This document shows, piece after piece, positions 43,501 through 49,407 of a stretch of 64,000 nucleotides of DNA. Within the stretch, counting starts at the first letter, position 1, and each line of letters begins with the position of its first letter. Where the stretch lies: contig JAWNZC010000321.1 in the NCBI GenBank assembly GCA_035771165.1, positions 1,029,501 through 1,093,500 on the forward strand, written 5' to 3'. The translations under genes were made by a program, and so were the position numbers. This stretch comes from Paragorgia papillata. Taxonomy: Eukaryota > Cnidaria > Anthozoa > Scleralcyonacea > Coralliidae. The notes under the pieces are model-generated. The model saw nothing but the letters and a program-made list of their open reading frames with translations, had not been told where the DNA came from and did not search any database.

Positions 43501-44056
43501 AACCTCTGGTGTATTCAGCGAGGTGTTGTGCATGTAGCCCGGCAAAATTACGCCTGTGGCCCGCCAAAATGATGCATGCGCATGATCGTGCAACTCGCGT
43601 ATATATATAACTGGAGTGATATCTGCTGGTCATTGACCGGGCAAAGATTGAAGCCGAACATGGCGGACATGTAGGCCTGAGGTACGTACAGTATAGTTCC
43701 AGTCTCCTACGCGGTCTTTTGGCCAGATCAGACTTGACCAAACCGCGTAGGAGACTGGAACTATACTGTACGTACTTAAGGCGTACATGCCCGCACGTTG
43801 TCCGCCAAAAAAAGAGGGAAAAAAAGATATCAAAGATATCACTCCAGTTATTGGCACTCACGCATACTTTATTTTGTGTATTACATTTTTATTTAATAGT
43901 GATTATTTGTAATAATGTATTTCGTTTATTACTGTATTGTTACATCAAGGTTTTAGAACGTTATATAAAGGTTTAGGACCAGCCATTATAAGATCCTTTC
44001 CGGCAAATGGTGCTTTGTTCTTAGCTTATGAAGGAACTGAACGACTGTTGAAATGA
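24323..44056 (+). CDS. SLC25A15: Mitochondrial ornithine/basic amino acid carrier, 5 coding exons, 318 aa
   Basis: Inner-membrane carrier of the SLC25 family, ORNT1/ORC type, which exchanges ornithine and citrulline (also lysine and arginine) between matrix and cytosol for the urea cycle and polyamine supply. The exons 24323-24837, 33130-33302, 36038-36129, 40150-40219 and 43950-44056 join in frame through GT-AG introns to 318 codons; the family is about 300. The three repeats carry signatures P49-F-D51-T-V-K54, P146-T-E148-L-V-K151 and P251-A-D253-V-V-K256. Diagnostic ornithine-carrier stretches are [26 protein letters not shown] (E97) and AREVAGYFFFFGGYE (R200, E201), residues linked to substrate binding in this subfamily. 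The N-terminus is about 20 residues longer than in vertebrates. A non-coding 5' exon cannot be excluded. Introns total 18.8 kb and are filled with transposons. A member such as SLC25A2 cannot be excluded, but orthology to SLC25A15 is the natural reading. Confidence 0.92.
24942..25222. mobile_element. TA-flanked foldback element, copy in intron 1
   Basis: The ends are CCCTGCGAGCAGAGCC and GGCTCTGCTCGCAGGG, with arms of about 75 bp and a roughly 130-bp centre (TTTTCTGCTCTGATTGGGAC). TA lies at each border. A near-identical copy is at 43187-43482 in intron 4. Confidence 0.88.
25312..26290 (-). pseudogene. Crypton-type tyrosine recombinase (DUF3504-like), N-terminal part, broken
   Basis: Minus-strand coding sequence in intron 1. 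The start (26290) reads RFSFVQGRDVENTREG and VPANTKRHTL, the N-terminal DNA-binding region of the DUF3504/Crypton family, then EARNIEFRDFE. Near 26060 a stop plus frameshift, and a second stop after RHEVLYI (about 25996), break it. The core continues from 25983 (LNRVIKEKYPALSV, LDGRLKELQA, RGGEELCALSHDQIGFEERP). A canonical 84-bp GT-AG intron (25513-25430) then joins FYVNK to CPLDVVSPVLFLRPK in the last exon, ending at 25312. The C-terminal HxxR...Y catalytic block is missing. Cryptons mobilise by tyrosine recombinase, and several vertebrate genes descend from them. This copy cannot make an active enzyme. Confidence 0.75.
26466..26594. repeat. Foldback repeat AAGTAATAGCATGGC / GCCATGCTATTACTT
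   Basis: The palindrome has arms of about 55 bp, GATTAGTGATTAAATGT against ACATTTAATCACTAATC, and centre CCTCGGGAGGTTTAGTAAAC. The sequence CCATGCTATTACTTAT also ends the hairpin region at 34398-34413. It lies directly upstream of the Crypton remnant. Confidence 0.75.
26701..26930. mobile_element. Short Tc1/mariner-like element (CAGTACTGCTCAGAAATAAC ends)
   Basis: Inverted ends CAGTACTGCTCAGAAATAAC and GTTATTTCTGAGCAGTACTG with TA at both borders. It is 230 bp and non-coding. Its right tip CAGTACTG is shared with the next element. Confidence 0.8.
26923..27846 (-). mobile_element. Deleted Tc1/mariner element, 924 bp
   Basis: The ends are CAGTACTGTACCTAGAAGTA and TACTTCTAGGTATAGTACTG, and TA follows the right end. 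The inside keeps only the N-terminal part of a transposase gene on the minus strand. Confidence 0.75.
27190..27570 (-). pseudogene. Tc1/mariner transposase helix-turn-helix fragment
   Basis: On the minus strand the frames read GKATVSQYARE then VITLLSSGESKTNIRNTLEE and EGIKTSRPAISLF, an N-terminal paired-like DNA-binding domain. The stretch HHDAPHSGRKPILKEEHV corresponds to the GRPR-like AT-hook linker. A stop codon and frameshifts interrupt it, and no DDE catalytic domain follows. It sits inside the 924-bp element, so the full transposase was lost by internal deletion. Confidence 0.7.
27982..28080. repeat. (TATAG)n microsatellite
   Basis: About 20 units of a 5-bp repeat. Confidence 0.95.
28158..28235. 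repeat. (TTAA)n microsatellite
   Basis: About 78 bp of AATT repeat. Confidence 0.95.
29305..29441 (-). repeat. tRNA-Thr-like SINE (family A), copy 2
   Basis: On the minus strand: TAGCTCAGTTGGTAGGGC, anticodon loop CTAGTAA, GGTTCGAATCC, then the shared body ending CACTTGGAGTAACACC and AATAAT. Complete copy. Confidence 0.82.
29575..29652 (-). repeat. tRNA-Thr-like SINE (family A), 3' part
   Basis: The body and end of the tRNA part only (GAATCCCAGCCGGGCCAAGT on the minus strand). It is cut at 29652. Confidence 0.75.
29665..30050 (+). repeat. Tandem pair of the GAACTTCTCCCA...CACCCAGTATTTCTGG repeat
   Basis: Two adjacent copies (29665-29860 and 29890-30050) of the sequence also present at 4307-4535 on the opposite strand. 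Confidence 0.65.
30075..30232 (-). repeat. tRNA-Ala-like SINE (family B), copy 1
   Basis: On the minus strand: TAGCTCAGTGATCAGT, perfect anticodon stem CTGCA/TGCAG with loop CTAGCAT (AGC), GGTTCAATTCC, then the body GATGTTGCATTTTTTTGCAA and CTGGTCCTGG. The same body recurs at 33483-33600 and 63389-63540. Confidence 0.8.
31443..31509. repeat. (TA)n tract
   Basis: 67 bp of pure TA repeat. Confidence 0.95.
31622..31814. repeat. Foldback repeat, AAGAAATAGAAAATGG...CATTTTCTATTTCTT
   Basis: The arms of about 85 bp include GTGTTTATATAACCTGATGC and GAGTTGGGAGAATTCGAA. The apex is CCTCGCCTACGGCTCGG. A CCAAT-type sequence (GATTGGTCAATTACCG) precedes it at 31543. Confidence 0.75.
31918..32559. mobile_element. 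Non-autonomous hAT-like element, 642 bp
   Basis: The 16-bp ends are CAGGGACCGCGGAGCA and TGCTCCGCGGTCCCTG. The flanks TAGTTTAA and, after one base, ATGTTTAA match at six of eight positions, a decayed 8-bp duplication. C tracts lie near both ends, and it is non-coding. It is inserted at the TTTAAGTGGGC end of the MITE that continues at 32563. Confidence 0.72.
32563..32672. mobile_element. MITE, GTTGAGTGTCGCAACTGTCAG family, copy 3
   Basis: Starts TTTAAGTGGGCTTACCTC and ends GAGGTAAGCCCACTTAAACT. The arms include CGCGGGGCGACAG. Its left border is interrupted by the 642-bp hAT-like element. Confidence 0.8.
32694..32881. repeat. Foldback repeat AACAAATAGATTCCATT
   Basis: The arms of about 75 bp, GTTCAGTTATAGATGCACAG against CTGTGCATCTATAACTGAAC, contain a GATGACGTCAC site. 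The apex is CCACGAGACGCAGTCGAGTGG. It lies about 250 bp before exon 2 of the carrier. Confidence 0.8.
33130..33302 (+). CDS. SLC25A15: SLC25A15-like exon 2 (residues 172-230)
   Basis: Acceptor TTTCTTAATTTAG. The exon encodes GPLGLAAKIIKTEGFFGFYR through the AREVAGYFFFFGGYE block, then donor GTATTT at 33303. One base of the Gly codon is carried over. Confidence 0.93.
33483..33600 (-). repeat. tRNA-Ala-like SINE (family B), copy 2
   Basis: Diverged minus-strand copy in intron 2: GTTTAATTCC-type B box, then GATGTTGCATTTTTGTTACT and GGTCCGAGTTTC. Confidence 0.65.
33785..33960. repeat. Foldback repeat AGAAATAGAAAACATT
   Basis: The arms TTTCTATAGAGTTATAGGAA and TTTCTATAACTCTATGGGAA lie between GAAATAGAAAACATT and AATGTTTTCTATTTC. 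A further end-like copy (GGGTTATAGAAACACG) lies at 34181. Confidence 0.7.
34037..34160. repeat. Degenerate tandem array of GATGGCGTATTG
   Basis: About nine irregular copies of a unit near 12 bp (GGATGGCGTATTGG, GATGGCGCAGTG and so on). Confidence 0.75.
34302..34415. repeat. Foldback repeat GCACGAGTGAGTTT
   Basis: The arms AAACTCACGAGTGCG and CGCACGAGTGAGTTT enclose a further inverted pair around GACTATCAAAATTGCACGAG. It is followed by CCATGCTATTACTTAT as at 26578. Confidence 0.6.
34546..34850 (-). pseudogene. Fragment resembling an OTU-like cysteine protease domain of mobile elements
   Basis: Minus-strand ORF in intron 2 with FGSIHQGDTIFSEVSRGRQC followed by AFMCLSALYHK. The pattern HQGDxxF...SxGxQCxxxSLxAL is the start of OTU/tegument-like cysteine protease domains found in several animal mobile elements, the Cys being the nucleophile. 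An acceptor-like TTTTTGGTAG precedes it. Only about 40 residues match; the rest (QACAGERSTKDGSNF and onward) I do not recognise, and no catalytic His is visible. Treat as a fragment with uncertain assignment. Confidence 0.4.
35066..35113. repeat. Tandem pair of ATAGTAAGCTGCCTAGCGGC
   Basis: Two adjacent 25-bp copies, each containing the short hairpin GCTGCC...GGCAGC. Confidence 0.85.
35120..36030. other. Intron 2 sequence without recognised element
   Basis: No repeat ends or coding pattern recognised before the exon 3 acceptor. Confidence 0.4.
36038..36129 (+). CDS. SLC25A15: SLC25A15-like exon 3 (residues 230-260)
   Basis: Acceptor TCTGTTTCAG and donor GTACCT. Encodes the odd-numbered helix of repeat 3 with the third signature PADVVKSRVQ. 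Confidence 0.92.
36341..36477. repeat. Foldback at the end of the Crypton-derived element
   Basis: The arms TATTGGATGAGGTTAAGCAT and ATGC...CCGAATCCAATA include GAATTATCAAGGCC/GGCCTTGATAATTC. The apex is CCGAAGCCGAAGGCTGAGG. It lies 310 bp downstream (minus strand) of the Crypton-like ORF. Confidence 0.75.
36788..37255 (-). pseudogene. Crypton-type recombinase with N and C ends fused by internal deletion, 155 aa
   Basis: An uninterrupted minus-strand ORF in intron 3. Residues 13-45 (SQRFANVTENDLKKLLDDKE, then NTKRATKTALS) match the N-terminal DNA-binding start of DUF3504/Crypton recombinases. Without a break, residues 49-90 (NHSIRATAVTILDKSG, EARHIMSISGD, SSIRSYCKTD) match the C-terminal catalytic part, with the HxxR box (H52, R55) and the tyrosine (Y87). 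The central region of some 200 residues, with the first catalytic arginine, is absent, and the usual His of the third box is Asp (D78). So catalysis is not expected, yet the frame is open across the deletion. The 5' flank has a CCAAT-type site (GCCAATCAAAATTGAG, 37370). It is a deletion derivative of the same family as 25312-26290. Confidence 0.75.
37680..37752. repeat. Diverged copy of the GGCTAACGCCAG TTAA repeat
   Basis: Contains CTATGGCTAACGCCAGAAGA and ends GGGAAAGGGTTAA. Related to 7171-7263 and 18700-18770. Confidence 0.6.
37840..38500. repeat. GC-richer degenerate tandem array, three units of about 260 bp
   Basis: The sequence GTCAAAAACGTCGCTTSCATT begins units at about 37848, 38138 and 38360. 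Each continues with CCCACG...TTTCTGTGT-like, GTGGCT and GGGTGCCAC-like pieces. The recurrent CTTGTCAGGGCAC also marks units. ORFs here (38019-38711) follow the repeat, not a gene. Confidence 0.6.
38886..38991. mobile_element. TTAA-flanked hairpin, TGTCTGCTCCCTCGGG family, copy 1
   Basis: The arms TGTCTGCTCCCTCGGGAAA and TTTCCCGAGGGAGCAGACA enclose TAGTTTTGTTTTCC and its complement. TTAA at both sides (38882-38885, 38992-38995). Copies: 44336-44461 and 47703-47819. Confidence 0.8.
38996..39414 (+). repeat. Body module, TGCTTTGTTATATAGCT family, copy 1
   Basis: About 420 bp between inverted ends GTGCTTTGTTATATAGCTTG and GCTATATAATAATTAACAC. It shares most of its length with 47253-47697 on the other strand, including AGGTCATGTGACCACAAGTC and CAATTGTTGCC. 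No protein recognised. Confidence 0.7.
39417..39551. repeat. Hairpin with CGAGGCGGAGCCGAGG apex
   Basis: The arms TATTTACTGGCGCCGAGGGA and CCCACGGTATCAGTAAATA enclose nested GTGGCCCC/GGGGCCAC and AGTC pairs. Confidence 0.75.
39553..39810. repeat. Second body module with ends CGTGTTTTGTTATATATCA
   Basis: The inverted ends CGTGTTTTGTTATATATCA and CACGTGATATATAACAAA enclose about 220 bp with a CCAAT site (CGCCCAATCAGAGAGC). It has the same end logic as the module at 38996 but a different inside. Confidence 0.65.
40150..40219 (+). CDS. SLC25A15: SLC25A15-like exon 4 (residues 261-284)
   Basis: Acceptor TTTTTATTACAG. Encodes the matrix helix ending IFRKEG. The donor GTTGGT at 40220 is weak but is fixed by the reading frame of exon 5. 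Confidence 0.88.
40886..42698 (+). pseudogene. LINE (non-LTR retrotransposon) with deleted reverse transcriptase, in intron 4
   Basis: Plus-strand pieces in order: linker KRRNRLMKTRPSAERTMRKE and SPQENAQVFKKHF (to 41013); reverse transcriptase NYHGIMLLEAMYKIVAIILH, QCGFRPNRGC and WVMFLDLINALD (41330-41565); then, after an internal deletion of about 60 residues, GPILFTFYIAAVMITW and the catalytic YADD (41748-41759). A stop and frame change come at 41876. The C-terminal part follows with FKYLGTILTRDCSDTSGND, LPILLYGAESWCLTERLFNQ and RQLTWAGHVWRM (41876-42514), then a last frameshift to RAVWRGRIKKLC and stop at 42585. The tail is (TGTA)n at 42682-42698. The endonuclease domain is missing (5' truncation). 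The clade is not assigned. It lies in the same orientation as the host gene and cannot be active. Confidence 0.85.
42768..42839 (+). ncRNA. Type I hammerhead ribozyme
   Basis: All core elements are present in order. Outer stem I is 42768-42776 with 42831-42839 (9 bp, perfect). A 16-nt bulge on the 5' side forms its own hairpin CTCG/CGAG (42780-42790). Inner stem I is GCA (42793-42795) with TGC (42828-42830). Core CTGATGA is 42796-42802. Stem II GCTGT/ACAGC has a 3-nt loop (42803-42815), then GAA (42816-42818). Stem III is a small ACG/CAT pairing (42819-42826) with one C-A mismatch that a CpG decay would explain. The expected cleavage is after C42827 in the triplet ATC. Penelope-like retroelements carry such small-stem-III hammerheads. 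The flanks hold no recognisable coding part. Confidence 0.72.
42935..43120. repeat. Dispersed repeat shared with 20765-20955
   Basis: Contains GTTCCACTGGCATTTTTTACC and GTGTCTCAATCATTATCA, more decayed than the copy at 20.8 kb. Confidence 0.6.
43187..43482. mobile_element. TA-flanked foldback element, copy in intron 4
   Basis: Nearly identical to 24942-25222, including the asymmetric centre. It carries one short internal duplication (ACCCGTTTAAGACCCGTTTA). Confidence 0.88.
43608..43851. repeat. Foldback repeat just before exon 5
   Basis: The arms TAACTGGAGTGATATC and GATATCACTCCAGTTA lie outside. An inner pair of about 45 bp, ACGTACAGTATAGTTCCAGT against ACTGGAACTATACTGTACGT, ends in CTACGCGGT. 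It ends about 100 bp upstream of the exon 5 acceptor. Confidence 0.8.
43950..44056 (+). CDS. SLC25A15: SLC25A15-like exon 5 (residues 284-318, stop)
   Basis: Acceptor TTACATCAAG. Encodes GFRTLYKGLGPAIIRSFPAN and the last helix ALFLAYE, ending ERLLK and TGA. A variant poly(A) signal ATTAAA follows at 44073-44078. Confidence 0.92.
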
Positions 44057-44335
44057 GATTCCAATGCCAATGATTAAATTGTAAGTACTGCAATTTCAAA
44101 TTTTACGTTTTAAGACATTTCTTTTCATCTGAGGATAATTATTTTGTTGTATAGTTGGGTTTTTGCTAGTTGTAACTCAGACAGCTATTGCTTCATTTAT
44201 AGTCACGTGGAATTAGACAAATCAAATATTTCCCGCGCGGACAATATTACAACAATTATTGCCCAACATCTGCTTAGTGAAAGTCTAGCTAAACAGCCTA
44301 AACCAAGCAAAAATCCTCCGAAAACCCAGCTGTAA

Positions 44336-44461
44336 TGTCTGATCCCTCGGCAAACATTTAGTTTTGTTTTCCCTCGAGTCTCCTTGTTTCCCTTGACTTC
44401 GTCTCGGGAAACATTTAGACTCGGGAAAAACAAAACTAAATGTTTCCCTCGTGACCAGACA
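44336..44461. mobile_element. TTAA-flanked hairpin, TGTCTGCTCCCTCGGG family, copy 2
   Basis: Left TGTCTGATCCCTCGG after GTAA (mutated TTAA), right GACCAGACA before TTAA. The centre is CCCTTGACTTCGTCTCGGG. Confidence 0.75.
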
Positions 44462-44604
44462 TTAAGTGTATATTAATTTGTTTTCTACTGTGATAATTAT
44501 TTGTAAATAATATTTCATAATTCAGAAGGTTGTGTCCTGAACAGTTTGAACTAAAGTATAATCAAACATATAGCTTTTAAAAATAGCATGTGTATATATG
44601 TTAA

Positions 44605-44913
44605 AGGTGATGTACAGTCCGTTCTGCGCATGTACGAAACTAATGTTTACATCTTTATTTACAAAAATAATACTAATACCTTATTCAAGATTGTAAGCTT
44701 TTCTTGGTTCCCATTCATTACTTGTACCCAAAACAAAACATTTTCAGGAGAAATAGAAGAAATCCGAGGAGATATCCTCGCCGAATCGCTTGGTTTTCTG
44801 CCATGTTGTTCCTAACGGTTTACATTTTGCTGAGTACTTCATGTAATTATCTACGAATGTCATGTTTTGGGGACCACATTGCGGTCATGCGCAGAACGGA
44901 CTGTACGTCACCT
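44605..44913 (+). mobile_element. TTAA-flanked MITE, AGGTGATGTACAGTCCGTTC, copy 1
   Basis: The inverted ends AGGTGATGTACAGTCCG and CGGACTGTACGTCACCT are bounded by TTAA at 44601-44604 and 44914-44917. The inside is a unique 240 bp including ATTCATTACTTGTAC. It is 309 bp long. Confidence 0.85.
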
Positions 44914-44944
44914 TTAAAGGTGAATAACAGTCCGTAACCTTTAA

Positions 44945-45232
44945 AGGTGAATAACAGTCCGTACTGCGCATGATCCGCCATCTCGGTGAGTCTCACAAAC
45001 AAGACATTCGTAGATAATTACATGAAGTACTCACCTCAGTGTAAAGTTCGAAGCAACATATCTCTTCGGATTTCTTCTATTTCCGCTAAAAATTAATGTT
45101 TCGTTTCAAGTACAAGTAATGAAGAGGAAGCAAAGAAAGCTTACAATCTTGAATAAGGTATCAGTATATTTTTTGTAAATAGAGATGTAAACATTAGTTT
45201 CGTACATGCGCAGTACAGACTGTTATTCACCT
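44945..45232 (-). mobile_element. TTAA-flanked MITE, copy 2, opposite orientation
   Basis: The ends AGGTGAATAACAGTCCGT and ACAGACTGTTATTCACCT lie between TTAA at 44941-44944 and 45233-45236. The interior is the reverse complement of copy 1. A 23-bp piece of the same tip (44918-44940) lies between the two copies, also bounded by TTAA. Confidence 0.85.
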
Positions 45233-45236
45233 TTAA

Positions 45237-46537
45237 GCACCTAACCCTCAGAATATTAGCAATGTATAATCCCGAGGGATTTATACATGATAAGGAAGTT
45301 TGCTAAAGAATTCAATAGGAAGAGAGCTTGCGACATATATTTAGATTAGTATAGTTAAATAGAAAGAATGATTCTATTGTTATTGCGAGATTTATATATA
45401 AGGTCGGAAGGTTTATAACATGTATTAGTATAAATTTACAAGTTTCTATTGCAAATCCTTGAATTTAATTGGCTATCGCAGAAGTTACTATCCTCTGATA
45501 GAAACCTCTGGCAATAAGCCAATGAAAAGCCTTCTTGACCAATCACAAAATGCGTAGTATGTCACGAACAATGATCATTAGAGCCAGCGTTCACATCCGA
45601 CGCATGGGTATAATGTGCCCATTTCGCATTTCGACGCACGGGTATAAGCGGTTGTTCTGTTAAGCAACAATGGCGCCGAAATTATATAATGAGTGGGCAA
45701 ATGACAGAAGAAATTGAATATTTAGGCGAACTGGCGAAGCAATAAGTTCTACAGAAGCAATATAATTAGAATTGAAATTATTAATGGTAAAATCGTTAAA
45801 TTGTTTATCTGTGTAACTGTGTTCGTTTAAAACGAAATAACTGCAACAAAACACATTTCAAAATTACGCTTGCTATTGACAAGATTTCGTGATGTAAACT
45901 ACATGCTAAATTGAATGTTTCTTTCAACTTTTTGTCATTTTTACAAATCAAATGAATGGAAATATTGTATATGAAAACCCATGCTACATTATGCAAGAAA
46001 ACTTTACTTTTCCGTCAGTTACCGTACGGGACCAAGGAAATGTCCGAAATGACTGTTCAACGTTTATTGTTGGTAGTTAAAAAAAATTTATTATTAAAAA
46101 ATTTATTTAAAAAATTTATTAACGAGCCTCGAAGAATACGTTATGGTCGAGAATTTATTTATACTAAAACAATTAGACAACTCGCCCTCGTTTTTTTATG
46201 AGCGATAGCTCAGCTTCGCCTCGTTGACTATATTCGCCTCGTTGACTATATTCGCTCATAGAAAACTCAGGCTCGTTGTCTAATTGTTAACTATAATATG
46301 ATCAAGTCGGTTTTACCTTATGTAAACCTTGCAATAACAATAGAACCTCGTCACAAGCTCTTTTCCTATTGGATTCTTTAGGCGGCGTTCAGACTGAGTG
46401 CTCGCGCCCGCGAGCACTAGAAAACCTCCTTATGATCATGTTATAAGTAACTTAAGCACCTAACCCTTAGTTTATTAGCGATATAAATCCCTCGGGCTTC
46501 GCTTATATATATCGCTAATAAACTTCGGGTTATGTGC
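45237..46537. repeat. Possible 1.3-kb TTAA element with GCACCTAACCC ends
   Basis: TTAA then GCACCTAACCCTCAG at the left, and GGGTTATGTGC then TTAA at the right. The right end coincides with a complete 82-bp hairpin (46456-46537) of the same family, so either one large element or two copies are possible. The inside has a CCAAT site (45539), the hairpin TTCGCCTCGTTGACTATA (46215-46253) and short ORFs that I do not recognise. Confidence 0.45.
46456..46537. mobile_element. TTAA-flanked 82-bp hairpin
   Basis: The arms GCACCTAACCCTTAGTTTAT and ATAAACTTCGGGTTATGTGC have TTAA on both sides and the apex CCCTCGGGCTTCGC. Confidence 0.75.
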
Positions 46538-46599
46538 TTAACCTATACTAAAACTGCGGTATATCAAAAAACTTGACTTGATCATATTATAAAGTGGTA

Positions 46600-47245
46600 A
46601 GGATGTAGCTATAGTATGAACGGGTTTTCTGATTGGCCATCTGAAGTGACCAATCACATTGTTAATTTTGGATTTGTTCCCATGCCCGTTCGTGATTAGG
46701 GTTAATCAGAGACTTTCTTTCTATAATTGTAATAACTACCTGAGTCATATAAAGCAGATTATAACCCAGAGTAGCATGCACTGATTAGGTTTTGAACAAC
46801 TACGTACATGTCCCCAGTATATTTAGAAAATAATTGAATCTCCAATCCGTGACGTACAGTACTAGCTGCATGATACTAGTTCTTTTGAAAACAGTTTATT
46901 AATTGAAATGAGTCGATTAATGCATGCTGAAATATAACAGTTAATTTGTTGTTTGATTTTCGATTTTTTTTAACTGGTGCTTTTGTTTCAAATCTTACAG
47001 AATTAAACATCGAAAAATACATTCCAATTTCTCTAAGCAGATGCTCAGATCTAATAATTATCCTGTACTTTTCACCTCATGCAGGTGAATTGTGGATCAG
47101 TGTGGGCTCGAGCCTGACTTAATAACTTTTAGCTAATGTGTTTAATCTATTTTAAGAGACCAATTTTACTTATTTAAATGTAAAGACATTATTGAGAGGT
47201 TCGAATGTGATTGCATGGTATTGATAAGCAGTTAGATATTTTTCG
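46600..47245. other. No feature seen
   Basis: AT-rich; no recognised element or gene. Confidence 0.4.
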
Positions 47246-47252
47246 AACAAAC

Positions 47253-47697
47253 AGTGTTGTTATATAGCTGTAGTTTCGCTGGATACAACGGTGACTGCAT
47301 GCATGCATTGGTAATTGGTTTGTGGTCACATGACCTTAGCTAAATTTCAATGTATACCGAGCGGGCAACAATTGAGAACTGTCTTATTGCCTGCTCGGGC
47401 AATAAGATTTCAATTGTTGCCCGCTAGAACTTAATTTGAACTCTTCACGGTATCCTATAAACAAAAGCTTGTTTGGTACGAAGAAAAGAATATTTATAGG
47501 TCTCCAAAGCATGTGTGAAGATTAACTGGAGAAATGTATTGCTGTTCTTTTGTTCTGAGACTCGTATTTGTTTGGTTGAAGTGAAATTTATACGGAGCCA
47601 GGCGAAATGTTTTGGTAAGTCTTTCAGTTTGTCTTTTGTGTACTTTTCCTCGGCAAAAGTCAAGATTATCAGCGAAACTCAGCTATATAACAAAGCA
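47253..47697 (-). repeat. Body module, TGCTTTGTTATATAGCT family, copy 2
   Basis: Inverted relative to 38996-39414. The ends are GTGTTGTTATATAGCTGTAG and AGCTATATAACAAAGCAC. As at 38.9 kb, a TGTCTGCTCCCTCGGG hairpin is attached to it across a TTAA. Confidence 0.7.
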
Positions 47698-47702
47698 CTT
47701 AA

Positions 47703-47819
47703 TGTTTGATCCCTCGGGAATCATTTAGTTTTGTTTTCCCTCTCGAGTCTCAATGTTTCCCAGTCGACTTCGTCTGGGGACTGTCGGTAAAACAAAACTG
47801 TTTCCCTCGAGAGCAGACA
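47703..47819. mobile_element. TTAA-flanked hairpin, TGTCTGCTCCCTCGGG family, copy 3
   Basis: Left TGTTTGATCCCTCGGG, right TCCCTCGAGAGCAGACA, TTAA on both sides (47699-47702, 47820-47823). Confidence 0.78.
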
Positions 47820-47921
47820 TTAAGTGTATAATATTTTATGCAAAAATTTAATGTACACTATAAATATATATATATATATATATACAATATATATGATAAG
47901 AAATAGAGTTAAGGTTATATA

Positions 47922-47955
47922 AAAGTGTTACTCCCAGTGAACGAACCACACCCCG
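47922..47955 (-). repeat. tRNA-Thr-like SINE (family A), terminal scrap
   Basis: GTGTTACTCCCAGTGAACGA on the plus strand matches the reverse complement of the SINE end. Confidence 0.45.
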
Positions 47956-47999
47956 TGAGTATCCTGTGCTGCAGACGTCCAAAACGGGTTTCAATTAAT

Positions 48000-49075
48000 A
48001 AAAGGCGCATGGGGAACTGGGGCAAGGGCGAAAAAGTTCATTTGCACAAAACGGTCGAGTCTGCCGATAATATAGTATGAGAGTTTTGGGGAAAACTATA
48101 TTTGGGACAACCCAATCGGACCTTGAATAAAGATACTGCGCGCTACAATGATGCTTGTAAAGTGGTTTTCGACATGCACCTAGAACTAAGAAAAGACAAG
48201 GCTGCTATACTATGATCTCCGTTGTATGAGATAGTAAATAAAACTAGAAGAGGCATCCACTTTTAATTTTAGTCTGTCAGGTGTAACGAATTAAAAGCTG
48301 CCGTCTTTGGAAAATTGGACAGCAAATGAACGAGGTGAATGTTCTTTCTGCTTGGTTTGACAACGTAAATTTAAGAAATGGTTCATGGTTTGACGTGCTC
48401 CATCGAGTTATGGATACACGCGGGAAGTTCGGACAGCACGAAAAAAGCGTAAGAGTTGGTCGAGGCGCAGCCGGGTTCTTTTTTCCAACATTTTTGCCAT
48501 TTTGCTCACACAAATTAATTTCTTTGATCAATCCAAATAATTTGGAAGATGCCAAGCGCGAAACACCAACATGTTGGCATATAGGAGAATCGCTATAATC
48601 TCTAATATAAACAAAAAGCAAGGCAATACGTACAACTTTGACAATCAAAGAAGATAAGTAGAGAGAAAATTTTACCAAACCTTCGTTGAATATCAGGTAC
48701 CTTCAGAGTTCAATTTTCTGCCCAATATTCAAAACAGTAATACTATTGGTAACATACAAGTGGTAACGAGAAAACCACTTTGCACAGATAGTCAAATGTT
48801 TTTTGAGGGGTGGGCGAAATATATTGCGGCCTCCCAAATAAAAAATAATTGGATTGGCTATGGCCTCTTGTTTCCTGCACCACTGCCAACTTCTGTCAAC
48901 ATATACATTGTCGCCGCGGTTTTCTCGACGCGTTTGATGGTACCAAGGTTTGGGCCGCACAAACGGTTTGTCTGTTTGTGTTTGTGGGATAAAGGACTGG
49001 GGGCTAATCATCCTTACTCGCAGCCAGCGGCTGAATTGCGAAGGACGCAGATCAACGTGGTCGTGTCGAGGCATA
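48000..49075. other. Unassigned region before the 5S-like SINE
   Basis: ORFs of 90-170 codons overlap on both strands (48277-48678, 48760-49278), but none shows a domain, and the second runs into the SINE. I do not call a gene. Confidence 0.4.
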
Positions 49076-49079
49076 TCAA

Positions 49080-49330
49080 AGGCGCTCCAGGCAGCCGCCA
49101 TACGACACAGTTCAGACCACGGCTCACAGCTACGATGTTAGGAAGGAAAACTGGAGAACCCGGCGAAAAACCCTCGAAGCACAGGAGAGATCAACTACAA
49201 CTCTACTCACATAAGTTCAAAGCTCGACAACGGGGTAATTCCCAAGCGGTCACCCATCCAAGTACTAACCCCGTCTAACCGTGCTTAACTTTGTGGTGAG
49301 AGGCAGCGCCCTAACAGCACGCGCCACCCG
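49080..49330 (-). repeat. 5S rRNA-derived SINE (family C), copy 2
   Basis: On the minus strand: CTGCCTCTCACCACA, then GGTTAGTACTTGGATGGGTG, then the body with GAGGGTTTTTCGCCGGGTT and TTTTCCTTCC, as at 16696-16932. Confidence 0.8.
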
Positions 49331-49337
49331 TGCTTCC

Positions 49338-49407
49338 TTGTGTTTGTGTTTGTGTTTGTGTTTGTGTTTGTGTTTGTGTTTGTGTTTGTGTTTGTGTTTG
49401 TGTTTGT
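49338..49407. repeat. (GTGTTT)n microsatellite
   Basis: About 11 units of TGTGTT directly beside the SINE head. Confidence 0.95.

Noticed and set aside
45956..46201. 81-codon plus-strand ORF with weak likeness to a recombinase C-terminus
   Set aside because: I could not identify an HxxR box or tyrosine in a convincing context, and the ORF is low in complexity.
48760..49278. 172-codon plus-strand ORF
   Set aside because: Its second half is the reverse strand of a 5S-derived SINE and the first half shows no domain.
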